A stretch of DNA of 64,000 nucleotides, taken from NCBI GenBank assembly GCA_964627045.1, contig CAZVIK010000001.1, forward strand, positions 1-64,000, written 5' to 3'. The translations under genes were made by a program, and so were the position numbers. A model generated the notes under the pieces. The model was not told the origin of the DNA and made no database searches. It saw nothing but the letters and a program-made list of their open reading frames with translations. This document shows positions 40,547 through 49,015 of the stretch, piece by piece. Source of the DNA: CAZVIK01 sp964627045. Its GTDB lineage: Bacteria > Acidobacteriota > Terriglobia > Bryobacterales > Bryobacteraceae. Numbering within the stretch: the stretch's first letter is position 1; the number at the start of each line of letters is the position of its first letter.

Positions 40547-42064
40547 ATGGATGAGAGCAGGGTACGCGTCGCCGACGGGGTTCTCGAAGGAACGGTTCTG
40601 CCGCGCTCCGCGACGCGGGTTTTTCGCGGTATCCCGTATGCGGCTCCGCCGATGGGGGGACTCCGGTGGAAGCCTCCGCAACCGGCACGTCCCTGGACCG
40701 GCATCCGAAAGTCGCTCCAATTCGGCCCCCGCGCGGTCCAGCCCGCGATCTTTCCGGACATGATCTTCCCGGAGAATGCCGAGAGCGAGGACTGCCTTTA
40801 CCTGAATGTTTGGACGCCCGCCCGTGAGACCGGAGAACGGCTCCCCGTTCTGGTCTACTTCCATGGCGGGGGGTTCGCCGCCGGCTCGGGCGCCGAGCCG
40901 CGATACGGCGGGGAGAACTTCGCGGCCCGGGGCGTCGTTGCCGTGACGGTGAACTACCGGTTGGGTGTGATCGGGTTCCTGTCGCACCCAGAACTGAGCG
41001 CCGAATCGCCGGACCGTGCGTCGGGCAACTACGGCATGCTGGACCAAGTGGCGGCGCTGCGTTGGGTGCGCGATAACATCGCCGCGTTTGGCGGCGATCC
41101 CGGCAGAGTGACCATCGGCGGCGAGTCGGCGGGGTCGTTTTCGGTGAGCGCCCTGATGGCGTCGCCGTTATCGCGGGATCTGTTCCGCGGCGCCATCGGA
41201 CAGAGCGGCGCTTTCTTCACGACGGGAGCGGGAACGCTGGCGCTCAGAACGCTCGCCGAAAGCGAAGAGCAGGGAATTGAATTCGCCCGGTCGGTGGGCG
41301 CGACGTCTCTGGCCGAACTGCGCGCCAGGTCCGCCGGGGAGCTGGTGGCGGCGGCGCTGAAGATGGGGATGGTCGCCTTCAGCCCGAACATCGACGGGCG
41401 TTTCCTGCCGGGGAGCGTCCTGTCCCTCTACGAACGGGGTGAGCAAAGCCGGATCCCGCTGCTCGCCGGCTGGAACGCCGACGAGGTCCGCGCCGGCGTG
41501 CTCGCCGAGCCGGAGAAGTACACCGCCGCAGCCTTCCGCGAACAACTGCGCGCCACGTTCCGGGAACACGCTGACGCCGCGCTGGCTCTTTATCCCGCAT
41601 CGACCGATGCCCAGGCCCTGCGCAGCGCCGGCGACTTGGCGAGCGACCGGTTTGTCGCGCACTGCACCTGGAAGTGGATCGAGATGCAGCGCCGCACGGC
41701 GCGCGCCCCGGTCTATCGCTATGTCTTTGATCGCCCCGCCCCGTTCCACGCCGGAACCTCGGTCGCAGGATTGGACCGGTTGGCCGGACACGCTTGGGAG
41801 ATTGAATACGCCTTCGGAACCCTGGACTCCATGCACGCTCCCTGGGACGCAGACGACCGCAAGGTATCGGAGACGATGCTCGGCTACTGGGCCAACTTCG
41901 TCAAGCACGGCGACCCCAACGGCGCGGGGCTACCCCGGTGGCCGGAATTCGGCGCCGCCCGGGAAGTGATGCACCTGGACGCGGTGAGCCGCCCTTTGCC
42001 CGAAGAGCATAGGGCGCGCTACGAGTTTCTGGATCGGTTCTATTTCGGCGAGGGCTGCCGGTAG
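40547..42064 (+). CDS. Type-B carboxylesterase
   Basis: The 505-residue alpha/beta hydrolase has the family hallmarks: FRGIPYAAPP, SEDCLYLNVWTP, the oxyanion motif YFHGGGF, GNYGMLDQVAALRWVRDNIAAFGGDP and the nucleophile elbow GGESAGS. The catalytic acid and His lie later (DEVR region and FVKHGDPNG). No signal peptide is seen from ATG 40547, which follows GGAGG by 8 bases; an upstream GTG at 40517 lacks a site. It may de-esterify plant phenolic or acetyl groups, fitting the glycosidase neighbours, but substrate is unknown. It converges with the cyclophilin gene with 8 bases between stops. Confidence 0.9.
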   Translation: MDESRVRVADGVLEGTVLPRSATRVFRGIPYAAPPMGGLRWKPPQPARPWTGIRKSLQFGPRAVQPAIFPDMIFPENAESEDCLYLNVWTPARETGERLPVLVYFHGGGFAAGSGAEPRYGGENFAARGVVAVTVNYRLGVIGFLSHPELSAESPDRASGNYGMLDQVAALRWVRDNIAAFGGDPGRVTIGGESAGSFSVSALMASPLSRDLFRGAIGQSGAFFTTGAGTLALRTLAESEEQGIEFARSVGATSLAELRARSAGELVAAALKMGMVAFSPNIDGRFLPGSVLSLYERGEQSRIPLLAGWNADEVRAGVLAEPEKYTAAAFREQLRATFREHADAALALYPASTDAQALRSAGDLASDRFVAHCTWKWIEMQRRTARAPVYRYVFDRPAPFHAGTSVAGLDRLAGHAWEIEYAFGTLDSMHAPWDADDRKVSETMLGYWANFVKHGDPNGAGLPRWPEFGAAREVMHLDAVSRPLPEEHRARYEFLDRFYFGEGCR

Positions 42065-42072
42065 GGGGGTCG

Positions 42073-42741
42073 CTACTTCTTCGTCCCGGCCTTCTTCGGC
42101 GCCGCCGGCGCGCCTTCCCGTTCGATGGTGACGCGCGTGATAACAACCGGCGTGCGCGGCTTATCGTTGGAGTCGCGCGGAACCGCGCCGATCTTCTTGA
42201 CCGTGTCCTGTCCTTCGACCACCTGTCCGAAGATCGTGTGCAGGCCGTTCAGGTGCGGTGCGGGAGCCTCGGTGATAAAGAACTGGCAGTTGCCGGAATT
42301 CCTGTCGCCGGTGTTGGCCATGCCAAGCCGGCCGGGCCGGTCGAACTTCAGGCTGGCGTCGAATTCGTCCGGGACCGTGAAGCCCGGCTCGTAGGTCCCC
42401 GCGCCCGTAGGGTCCCCCATCTGGACCATGAAACCCGGGATCACCCGGTGGATGGCGATGCCGTCGTAGAACGGCCGACGGACCATCTGGTTCGTCTTGG
42501 GGTCGCGGAACGCCTTCCCGCCGCGCGCCAGCGCCACGAAGTTCTCCACCGTCTTGGGCGCTTCCTTTTCGTAGAGCCGCACCGTGAGGCTGCCCAAGGA
42601 AGTCGCGATTCTTGCGTACAGCCCGGGTTCCCGCGGCGGCGTCACCAGGGGTATCGCCGGCTGCGCCGACGCGGTTTGGGCTATCATGACTGCGAAAGCG
42701 ATTGTAGGAAAAACGGCTGTCAGCCGCGGCCGGACGCTCAT
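42073..42741 (-). CDS. Periplasmic cyclophilin-type peptidyl-prolyl isomerase
   Basis: The 222-residue protein has a signal peptide (VFPTIAFAVMIAQTASAQ) and a cyclophilin domain: FYDGIAIHRVIPGFMVQMGDPTG holds the catalytic Arg, followed by GRLGMANTGDRNSGNCQFFIT and LNGLHTIFGQVVEG. It helps fold exported proteins. The C-terminus is a short Lys/Ala tail. ATG 42741 has no ribosome binding site, and TATAAT (minus strand, 42755-42750) ends only 8 bases upstream, so the message is probably leaderless. Confidence 0.92.
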   Translation of the reverse strand: MSVRPRLTAVFPTIAFAVMIAQTASAQPAIPLVTPPREPGLYARIATSLGSLTVRLYEKEAPKTVENFVALARGGKAFRDPKTNQMVRRPFYDGIAIHRVIPGFMVQMGDPTGAGTYEPGFTVPDEFDASLKFDRPGRLGMANTGDRNSGNCQFFITEAPAPHLNGLHTIFGQVVEGQDTVKKIGAVPRDSNDKPRTPVVITRVTIEREGAPAAPKKAGTKK

Positions 42742-42749
42742 TCACGCTG

Positions 42750-42755
42750 ATTATA
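42750..42755 (-). promoter_or_regulatory. -10 element TATAAT giving a leaderless cyclophilin message
   Basis: A perfect TATAAT on the minus strand is 8 bases from the ATG at 42741, so transcription should begin at or within 2 bases of the start codon. No good -35 is seen at 16-18 bases. Confidence 0.55.
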
Positions 42756-42901
42756 CTACGCGCCTTGCGGCGGCCAGAACGTCCCGGCGGCAGTGCCTTC
42801 CCGCCGGCAGGGCGTCTTCATATTGTGCGCGGCTCGAACAAGAGCTAGAATTGGCAGCGGTATACATTTCAATGTTTTCATAACGGAGCGAGTCAAATCC
42901 T

Positions 42902-43660
42902 ATGGGCAGCACTAATGGACTGAGTCCCACCACCGATAGCAGATCGCAAACCGACCGCGTGGCTATGACGCTGCGCGAAATGTTGTTGCGGGGAGAGTTT
43001 CGCCCCGGCGAGCGCCTGGCCGAGTTGACGCTGGTTCCGATGTTAAAGGCCTCCCGGACGCCGGTGCGCCTGGCCCTGGAACGGCTTTCCCACCAAGGAC
43101 TGCTGGAAGCCCAGGTGACCGGCGGGTTCCGGGTCCGGGAATTCACCGTCAACGATATCTGGGACGCCATCGAAGTTCGCGGCGTTCTCGAAGGTACCGC
43201 CGCGCGCCTGGCGGCCGAACGGCTCGGGAGCCCCGACGAACTGGAAGGCTTGAAGGCGTCCTGCGCCAGGCTCGGGCAAATCACAATGAACAGCCCCGAA
43301 AGCTTTGTGCTCTACCTGGAAGAGAACGGGGTCTTCCACCAGGCGCTGTGGCGGCTGTCGAAGAGCCAGATGCTGTTGAACGCGCTGGAGGCGGTCTGCA
43401 ACCTGCCGTTCGCCGAACCCGGCGCGCTGGTGTTCTTCGGAATCAACGGAGCCGAAGCGGCCGACTCGATTCATGCCACGATGGCCTCGGAGCACCACCG
43501 CAACCTGGTGGAGGCGATCGAGAGCCGTGAAGGTACCCGCGCGGAGTTCCTCGCCCGGGAACATTCCCGGATGGCGCGGCACAACCTTGGCCGTGCGCTT
43601 CGCGACTCCGAGTTGTTCCGGCGCGTCCCCGGGTCTTCCCTCGTGGTGAAGCCCGAATAG
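42902..43660 (+). CDS. GntR family transcriptional regulator (FCD type)
   Basis: The 252-residue protein has an N-terminal winged helix-turn-helix (about 15-80: VAMTLREMLLRGEFRPGERLAELTLVPMLKASRTPVRLAL) and a C-terminal FCD ligand domain (about 90-225, VRGVLEGTAARLAAERLG, then the metal-type His residues in FHQALWRLS and MASEHHRNLVEAIESRE). FadR-type regulators of this class usually sense sugar acids or organic acids. It lies upstream of and on the same strand as the pectate-lyase fusion gene, and an inverted repeat at 43776-43798 between them is a good operator candidate. GTATAC at 42860-42865 before its own start could be a half-site. Confidence 0.9.
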   Translation: MGSTNGLSPTTDSRSQTDRVAMTLREMLLRGEFRPGERLAELTLVPMLKASRTPVRLALERLSHQGLLEAQVTGGFRVREFTVNDIWDAIEVRGVLEGTAARLAAERLGSPDELEGLKASCARLGQITMNSPESFVLYLEENGVFHQALWRLSKSQMLLNALEAVCNLPFAEPGALVFFGINGAEAADSIHATMASEHHRNLVEAIESREGTRAEFLAREHSRMARHNLGRALRDSELFRRVPGSSLVVKPE

Positions 43661-43775
43661 CCGGTTCGGAGCGGTGTGACCACTGCGACGCGGGGCGGCT
43701 CGGCCCTCCGGCGCACGTCCGCGCCCGTCCATGTCCCGGCCGATCATGGCTGACGACTGACGCACGCCACATCGA

Positions 43776-43798
43776 ATTAGTTGTTGATGTAAACTAAT
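43776..43798. promoter_or_regulatory. Inverted repeat, candidate GntR operator
   Basis: ATTAGTT (43776-43782) and AACTAAT (43792-43798) form a perfect 7-base inverted repeat with a 9-base spacer. It is AT-rich in GC-rich DNA and lies about 100 bases before the start of the pectate-lyase gene and 115 bases after the regulator gene. Confidence 0.55.
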
Positions 43799-43900
43799 GA
43801 GCTGAAGGCGTCCGGCTGTCCCCGCGGCGACGGCTCCCCGCGTCCCGTCGCGCCCGGCTCCGGGATGGTCGGCCATCGCCGAGTGCTTAAGGAGATCATC

Positions 43901-46870
43901 GTGTTCAAGTTTGGCGTGTCCATCATCGCTCTTCTGGTTAATACGGTCTGTGCGGAGGCGGCCTCCTACTACACGGCGCGTCCCGACGACCCCCAAGCCG
44001 TCTATCTGGCGCCGGGGGTGAATGGCGTCCGCGGCGACGGTGCGGCCGACGACAGCGACGCGATCCAAAAGGCGATCGACCAAGTGCAGGAAACCTCCGG
44101 CCTGGGCGTCGTCTTCCTGGCCGAAGGCCGTTACCGGCTCGGCAAGACGATCAATGTGTGGCCGGGCATCCGGGTCTTCGGATACGGCGAATCGCGGCCG
44201 GTACTGGTGCTGGCGCCCAACACCCCCGGCTACCAGGACAGGTCCCGTGAGAGATACATGGTGTTCTTCGCCGGGCGGCGGCCGGCGGCGGGAGGGCGCG
44301 GCGGACCCGCCGGCGCTCCAGGCGCGCCCGCGCGCGGCGGTGATTCCGACAGGCTTCCGGACTCCGGCGCAGGGACTTTCTACTCCGCGATGAGCAACAT
44401 CGATCTTGAGATCGGCGACGGTAACCCGGGCGCGGTGGGCGTGCGTGGAACCTACGCCCAGCACTCGTTCCTGGCGCACATGGATTTCCGGATCGGGCAG
44501 GGCATCGCGGGGGTCCATGACACGGGCAACGTCATGGAGGACGTCCGTTTCTACGGCGGAGCCTACGGCATCTGGACCAGGACGCCGTCCCCGAGTTGGC
44601 AATTCACGGCCGTGGACGCCTACTTCGAAGGACAGCGCGAAGCCGCCATTCGGGAGACGGCGGCCGGGCTGACGCTGGTGCGCCCGCACTTCCGCAAGGT
44701 CCCCACCGCGGTTTCCGTCGACTCCGGCGCCCACGACGAACTCTGGATCAAGGACGGACGCCTCGAAGAGATCTCCGGCCCGGCGATCGTCCTGGGTCTG
44801 GAGAACGTCCCGCGCAATGAGATCAACATGGAGAACGTGGTTTGCCGGTCGGTTCCCGTGTTTGCGTCCTTTCCGAGCGGCCGGAGGGTCGCCGGTCCCG
44901 CCGGGATGTACGAAGTCAAGGTCTTCTCGCACGGGTATCATTACGCCGATCTCGGCGCGGCCCCGGCGATGAGGGATATCTTCGAGGCGTCGGCGCTCGC
45001 GTCCATGCCGGCTCCCGCGCCCTCGGACCTGACGCCGCTGCCACCTATGAGCACTTGGGTGAACATACGGTCGCTTGGGGCCAAGGGCGATGGAAAGACC
45101 GACGACACCGAGGTGTTCCGCAAGGCGCTGGCGGCCCACCGGGCCATCTACCTGCCGCAGGGCTATTACATCATCAGCGACACGTTGGTCTTGCGGCCCG
45201 ATACGGCGCTGATCGGCATGCACCCGAGCACCACGCAGATCGACTTGCTGGACCGCACGCCGGCCTTCCAAGGCGTGGACGGGCCCAAACCGATGATCGA
45301 AGCGCCCAAGGGCGGCGCCAACATCATGATCGGCCTCGGTGTCTACACCAACGGAATCAATCCGCGCGCCGTGGGCGTGAAGTGGATGTCCGGCAAGGAC
45401 TCTCTGATGAACGACGTCCGCTTCCACGGCGGCCACGGGACTCCTCCGATCGGCGGCGGCCGGGCCAACCCCTACAACAACAACCGCACGGCCGACCCGG
45501 ACGCCAGCCGCCGCTGGGACAGCCAGTATCCCAGCCTGTGGGTCACCGACGGCGGCGGCGGAACGTTCTTTGACATCTGGACGCCGAGTTCCTTCGCGCA
45601 GGCCGGCATGCTGATCACAAACACCGCCACCGAAGGGCGAGTCTACGAGATGTCGAGCGAGCACCACGTCCGCTATGAGGTGCAGTTGCGCAACGTTTCC
45701 AACTGGAAGTTCTACGCGCTTCAAACCGAGGAGGAGCGCGGCGAGGGCGGCTACGCGCTGCCCCTGGAGATCGATTCCTCCAGTAACATCACCGTGGCCA
45801 ATTTTCACATTTACCGGGTAATCAGCTCGTTCCAGCCGTTTCCGTGGGCCATCAAGGTTGTTAACTCTAAGGACATCCGCTTCCGGAACATCCACTGCTA
45901 CAGCAATAGCAAAGTCAGTTTCGATGCTGCGGTCTACGACCAAACCCACAACGTGGAGATCCGGCAGCGCGAGTTCGCGTGGCTTACCATTTCCGGGAAC
46001 CCGCCCAAGCCGGCCGCGAAGAAGGCCACGCCGGTGGTGGCGGCCGGCGCCAAGGTGGAGAGATTGGCCGGCGGCTTCTTCAACATCTCGGGCGGCGCGG
46101 TGCATCCCTCGGGCGACCTTTTCTTCGTGGACGCCAAGTGGCATCGCATCTATCGATGGAGCGCCGCTGCACGGCGGCTGTCTACGGTGCGCGAAAGCCC
46201 TCTCGACCCGGTCAATCTGGCCATCGACAAGGCCGGAAATGTCATGGTCGTCTCTTACGAAGGGAAGGGAATCGTCTATGCGTTTAACCCGGACGCGGCG
46301 AACCTCGACGTCAAGATTCTTCCCGCTGTTGCCGCCGCGCCGCGCCCAGGTATGACCCCCTACTATCCGGTGGGCGACTGGAGTTTCGACGGCGGTTCCG
46401 GGAGCATGGCTCCGGCGAAACGAGCCTGGCACTTCCTATCTCCGGATGGGACCACTTACATCGCTTCCGGCGAAGACTTTGCCTCGGGTGCACTAAGTTG
46501 GGGGATCAAGAGTGCCGACTTGGTGCGCGGCTTCGGCCTGGCGCCGGGGATTCCCGGCAAGCCGTTCTACTACACGACCGAGGCGCAGACCGTGACCGGT
46601 GTGGGCGCCATGGGTGAAGACGGGAATCTCCAGGACTTCAAGCCCTTCGTCCACCAGGGCGGCGACGGACTCGCCGTGGACAGCGAGGGCAACGTTTACC
46701 TGGCAGACGGCCAAATCAGCGTTTACAGCCCCTCTGGCAAGTTGATTGACGTGATCGAGGTCGCGGAGCGGCCCACACAACTGGTGTTCGGCGGCAAGGA
46801 TGGGCGGACGCTGTTCATCCTGGCGCGAAGCTCGCTCTACGCGGTCCGGACAAAAGCGAGGGGCCGGTAA
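43901..46870 (+). CDS. Secreted pectate-lyase-superfamily beta-helix protein fused to a propeller
   Basis: The 989-residue protein has a signal peptide (FKFGVSIIALLVNTVCAEA). Two right-handed beta-helix modules follow, each opened by the Pectate_lyase_3/GH55 signature: GVRGDGAADDSDAIQKAID near 45-65 and LGAKGDGKTDDTEVFRKAL near 390-410. From about 725 the chain becomes an NHL/SMP-30-like propeller (VHPSGDLFFVDAKWHRIYRW, LAIDKAGNVMVVSYE, VDSEGNVYLADGQISVY). A Gly/Pro/Ala/Arg-rich insert lies at about 124-150. The mix suggests a polysaccharide lyase or glucanase joined to a lactonase-like or sugar-binding module. GTG 43901 is chosen because AAGGAG lies 6 bases upstream and the signal peptide starts there; ATG 43865 has no site. 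Confidence 0.85.
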   Translation: MFKFGVSIIALLVNTVCAEAASYYTARPDDPQAVYLAPGVNGVRGDGAADDSDAIQKAIDQVQETSGLGVVFLAEGRYRLGKTINVWPGIRVFGYGESRPVLVLAPNTPGYQDRSRERYMVFFAGRRPAAGGRGGPAGAPGAPARGGDSDRLPDSGAGTFYSAMSNIDLEIGDGNPGAVGVRGTYAQHSFLAHMDFRIGQGIAGVHDTGNVMEDVRFYGGAYGIWTRTPSPSWQFTAVDAYFEGQREAAIRETAAGLTLVRPHFRKVPTAVSVDSGAHDELWIKDGRLEEISGPAIVLGLENVPRNEINMENVVCRSVPVFASFPSGRRVAGPAGMYEVKVFSHGYHYADLGAAPAMRDIFEASALASMPAPAPSDLTPLPPMSTWVNIRSLGAKGDGKTDDTEVFRKALAAHRAIYLPQGYYIISDTLVLRPDTALIGMHPSTTQIDLLDRTPAFQGVDGPKPMIEAPKGGANIMIGLGVYTNGINPRAVGVKWMSGKDSLMNDVRFHGGHGTPPIGGGRANPYNNNRTADPDASRRWDSQYPSLWVTDGGGGTFFDIWTPSSFAQAGMLITNTATEGRVYEMSSEHHVRYEVQLRNVSNWKFYALQTEEERGEGGYALPLEIDSSSNITVANFHIYRVISSFQPFPWAIKVVNSKDIRFRNIHCYSNSKVSFDAAVYDQTHNVEIRQREFAWLTISGNPPKPAAKKATPVVAAGAKVERLAGGFFNISGGAVHPSGDLFFVDAKWHRIYRWSAAARRLSTVRESPLDPVNLAIDKAGNVMVVSYEGKGIVYAFNPDAANLDVKILPAVAAAPRPGMTPYYPVGDWSFDGGSGSMAPAKRAWHFLSPDGTTYIASGEDFASGALSWGIKSADLVRGFGLAPGIPGKPFYYTTEAQTVTGVGAMGEDGNLQDFKPFVHQGGDGLAVDSEGNVYLADGQISVYSPSGKLIDVIEVAERPTQLVFGGKDGRTLFILARSSLYAVRTKARGR

Positions 46871-46882
46871 ACACCGGCCCCT
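46859..46882. terminator. Strong hairpin spanning the pectate-lyase stop codon
   Basis: A perfect 10-base stem AGGGGCCGGT / ACCGGCCCCT with loop AAAC includes the stop codon TAA (46868-46870). It lies between convergent genes and may stop transcription both ways. Confidence 0.7.
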
Positions 46883-46918
46883 GGCCCATGATTTCTGCGC
46901 GCGCCACGGCGCGGGAAA

Positions 46919-48076
46919 TCAAAAACCGCTCGGACGCACCCAGAAGCTCTCTTGCCACACCCCCCCGGCGGGAATGCTCTGGAGGTCCTTGTACAAGCCC
47001 TTGTGCGCCAGGTTGGTGGCGTTGGTGATGCCGGCCATCGGCTCGAAACAGATGAAGTTGCGGTTCTGCATCATCCCGCCGCCCCCTGGGCCACGTCCCT
47101 GGGCGCCCTGTGGAGGTGCCCCCGCGGGTGGGCCGCCCGGCGCACCGGCCGGAGGTCCCCCCGGTCCGCGTCCGGCCGCTGGTGCCGCGCTCGGATTCGG
47201 CGCGTAGATGACCGAGGCGCGGTAATTGGGGCCATAGACGACATCCAGCCGCTGGCTTTTTCCCTTCACCGACATCACCGCGTTTCCCGTAGCATCGCGC
47301 ACCAGGTCGCCGAATACATGGTCCAGGTCGTAGTCCTTCAGTGCGATCGCCTGCGGGTTGGGGAAGAACCTCTCAATCGGCCGGGTCTCGCCCGTGGGGA
47401 CTTTTTCCGGAGCCAACAGCCACTCGGTCCGCGCGCCCACCGAAACCGTCCATTCATCGCGCGGCGAATCGGTCAACTGGAAGTAGGGGTGGTAGCCGAC
47501 GGCCACGGGCATCGGTTCCGCGCTTAGGTTCTCGATACGCGTGCGTACCTCGAGCACGCCCCCTTGCAGGCGGTGTGTGATCTCGATGGTGTGTGCGAAG
47601 GGCCATTGCGCCATCCAGGAGGGCTGCCGCCAGAACTCCAGCCGGCAGGTGACCCACGCCGCCTGGCTGTCCGACTTCGCCTCCACCACCGTCCATTCGG
47701 AGGTCGAAGTCAGGAACCCGTGCATCGGAATGTTGCCGCGCACGTTGCCGAGGCCCATGTTGAAGGTGTATTTCTTGCCGTTGGCGTAGAACGCCTGTTC
47801 GTCCAGCCGGTTGGCCCACGGCGCCAGGAAAGGAGTGCCGGCCATCCCGGGGCGCTTCAGGAATTCCTCCAGCGACGCGGCCGGGAACCGGAACACGTTC
47901 TGCCCCTTCACCATCATTTCGATGGCCTGGTTGCCGGCGGCGGGCACAACTGTGACTGTGGTCTGCGCGGCGGCGTCGCGCAACCGCACGACGGCGCCTT
48001 CGCGCTCCACCGAGTATTGGCCCAGGGCGGGCAGCGTCAGCGCCAAGACAAGCATTGACAGAATGGCAAGCCGCAT
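46919..48076 (-). CDS. Exported aldose 1-epimerase (mutarotase) family protein
   Basis: The 385-residue protein has a signal peptide (RLAILSMLVLALTLPALGQ) and a galactose-mutarotase beta-sandwich. Visible are PFLAPWANRLDEQAF, the active His in IPMHGFLTS and GYHPYFQL, and the catalytic Glu in NFICFEPMAGITNA. Directly before that last strand is a 40-residue Gly/Pro/Ala insert (about 297-335). Exported mutarotases speed anomer exchange of sugars released outside the cytoplasm, fitting the lyase and glycosidase genes nearby. ATG 48076 follows AAGGAGGA. It is divergent from the ABC operon. Confidence 0.87.
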   Translation of the reverse strand: MRLAILSMLVLALTLPALGQYSVEREGAVVRLRDAAAQTTVTVVPAAGNQAIEMMVKGQNVFRFPAASLEEFLKRPGMAGTPFLAPWANRLDEQAFYANGKKYTFNMGLGNVRGNIPMHGFLTSTSEWTVVEAKSDSQAAWVTCRLEFWRQPSWMAQWPFAHTIEITHRLQGGVLEVRTRIENLSAEPMPVAVGYHPYFQLTDSPRDEWTVSVGARTEWLLAPEKVPTGETRPIERFFPNPQAIALKDYDLDHVFGDLVRDATGNAVMSVKGKSQRLDVVYGPNYRASVIYAPNPSAAPAAGRGPGGPPAGAPGGPPAGAPPQGAQGRGPGGGGMMQNRNFICFEPMAGITNATNLAHKGLYKDLQSIPAGGVWQESFWVRPSGF

Positions 48077-48173
48077 GAAGATCCTCCTTACGACATTGTG
48101 AAGCTGTATCATACCCAACGCGGCGAACCGGCAACAAGTACTGCATCCGTTGCGCGAGATTGCGGGTATGCTC

Positions 48174-48182
48174 TGCTATAAT
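48174..48182 (+). promoter_or_regulatory. Extended -10 promoter of the seven-gene operon
   Basis: TGCTATAAT (48174-48182) matches the extended -10 consensus TGnTATAAT exactly and needs no -35. Transcription would start near 48189, before the ABC ATPase gene. Confidence 0.6.
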
Positions 48183-48238
48183 CGCGTTTCTGAGATCCGG
48201 CTTCCATGTGCGGGAGCGGCGGACGCGAGGGGGTGGCG

Positions 48239-49015
48239 GTGAGGTGGTGTTGCGCCGGTCTGGAAGTCAGCTTCCCCACGAACAACGGGCGCGTTGAGGC
48301 GATCAAAGGACTGTCTTTGCACACCGGTTCCGGCGAGTTCTTGTCCGTCGTCGGCCCCAGCGGCTGCGGCAAGACGACGCTCCTGAAGACGCTCGCGGGG
48401 ATGATCCCGTATCAAGCCGGGACGATCGACCGGATCCCGTGCCCGGAAGACCGCAACGACCTGGCGCTGCTGGTGTACCAGGAGAACAGCCTGTTCCCTT
48501 GGATGACGGTTCTGGACAATGCCACCTTCGGGCTGCGGATGCGCGGCGTCGATCGCTCCGAACGCGAAGAGCGGGCCATGGTCTTGCTACGCCGGTTTGG
48601 CTTCCAGGGCCGCGAGCGAGTCTACCCAAGAGAACTGTCGCTCGGCATGAAGCAGCGGGTGGCGGTCATCCGTTGTTTCCTCAGCGATCCCTCGGCGATG
48701 TTGATGGACGAACCGTTCGCCGCCCTGGACTATCAGAACCGGCTGGCCTTGCACCGCGAGTTACTGGAGTTGTGGGAACAGGACCATAAGACGGTCGTCT
48801 TTGTGACCCACGACATCGAGGAGGCCATCGTCCTGAGCGACCGCATCGTCGTGCTTTCACGTCAACCGGCCAAGGTGGTGGCTGAGTTGAAGGTCCCCTT
48901 CGGGCGTCCGCGCGATCCCGCCGTCGTCCTGGAGGAGGAATTCCTGGTTTTGAAGCGGCGTGTTTGGGCGGCTCTCGGGCAACATGCCGACATCGGCGCC
49001 GTGGGGCGGGCATGA
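48239..49015 (+). CDS. ABC transporter ATPase, nitrate/sulfonate/taurine type
   Basis: The 258-residue ATPase energises import. It has Walker A GPSGCGKTT, the Q-loop VYQENSLFPWMTV, signature LSLGMKQR (LSGGQ variant), Walker B AMLMDEPFAALD and switch His in VFVTHDIEEA. The closest family is SsuB/TauB/NrtD-like, whose transporters carry sulfonates, nitrate, pyrimidine precursors or aromatic acids. GTG 48239 is favoured by GAGGGGG (48227-48233) 5 bases upstream; ATG 48206 is in frame. It opens the operon, and its TGA overlaps the permease start in ATGA. Confidence 0.92.
   Translation: MRWCCAGLEVSFPTNNGRVEAIKGLSLHTGSGEFLSVVGPSGCGKTTLLKTLAGMIPYQAGTIDRIPCPEDRNDLALLVYQENSLFPWMTVLDNATFGLRMRGVDRSEREERAMVLLRRFGFQGRERVYPRELSLGMKQRVAVIRCFLSDPSAMLMDEPFAALDYQNRLALHRELLELWEQDHKTVVFVTHDIEEAIVLSDRIVVLSRQPAKVVAELKVPFGRPRDPAVVLEEEFLVLKRRVWAALGQHADIGAVGRA

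Noticed and set aside
43043..46432. 1129-codon open frame opposite the GntR and lyase genes
   Set aside because: It is a shadow of GC-rich coding DNA: Arg/His/Gly-rich, no recognisable domain, while the plus-strand proteins have clear family motifs.
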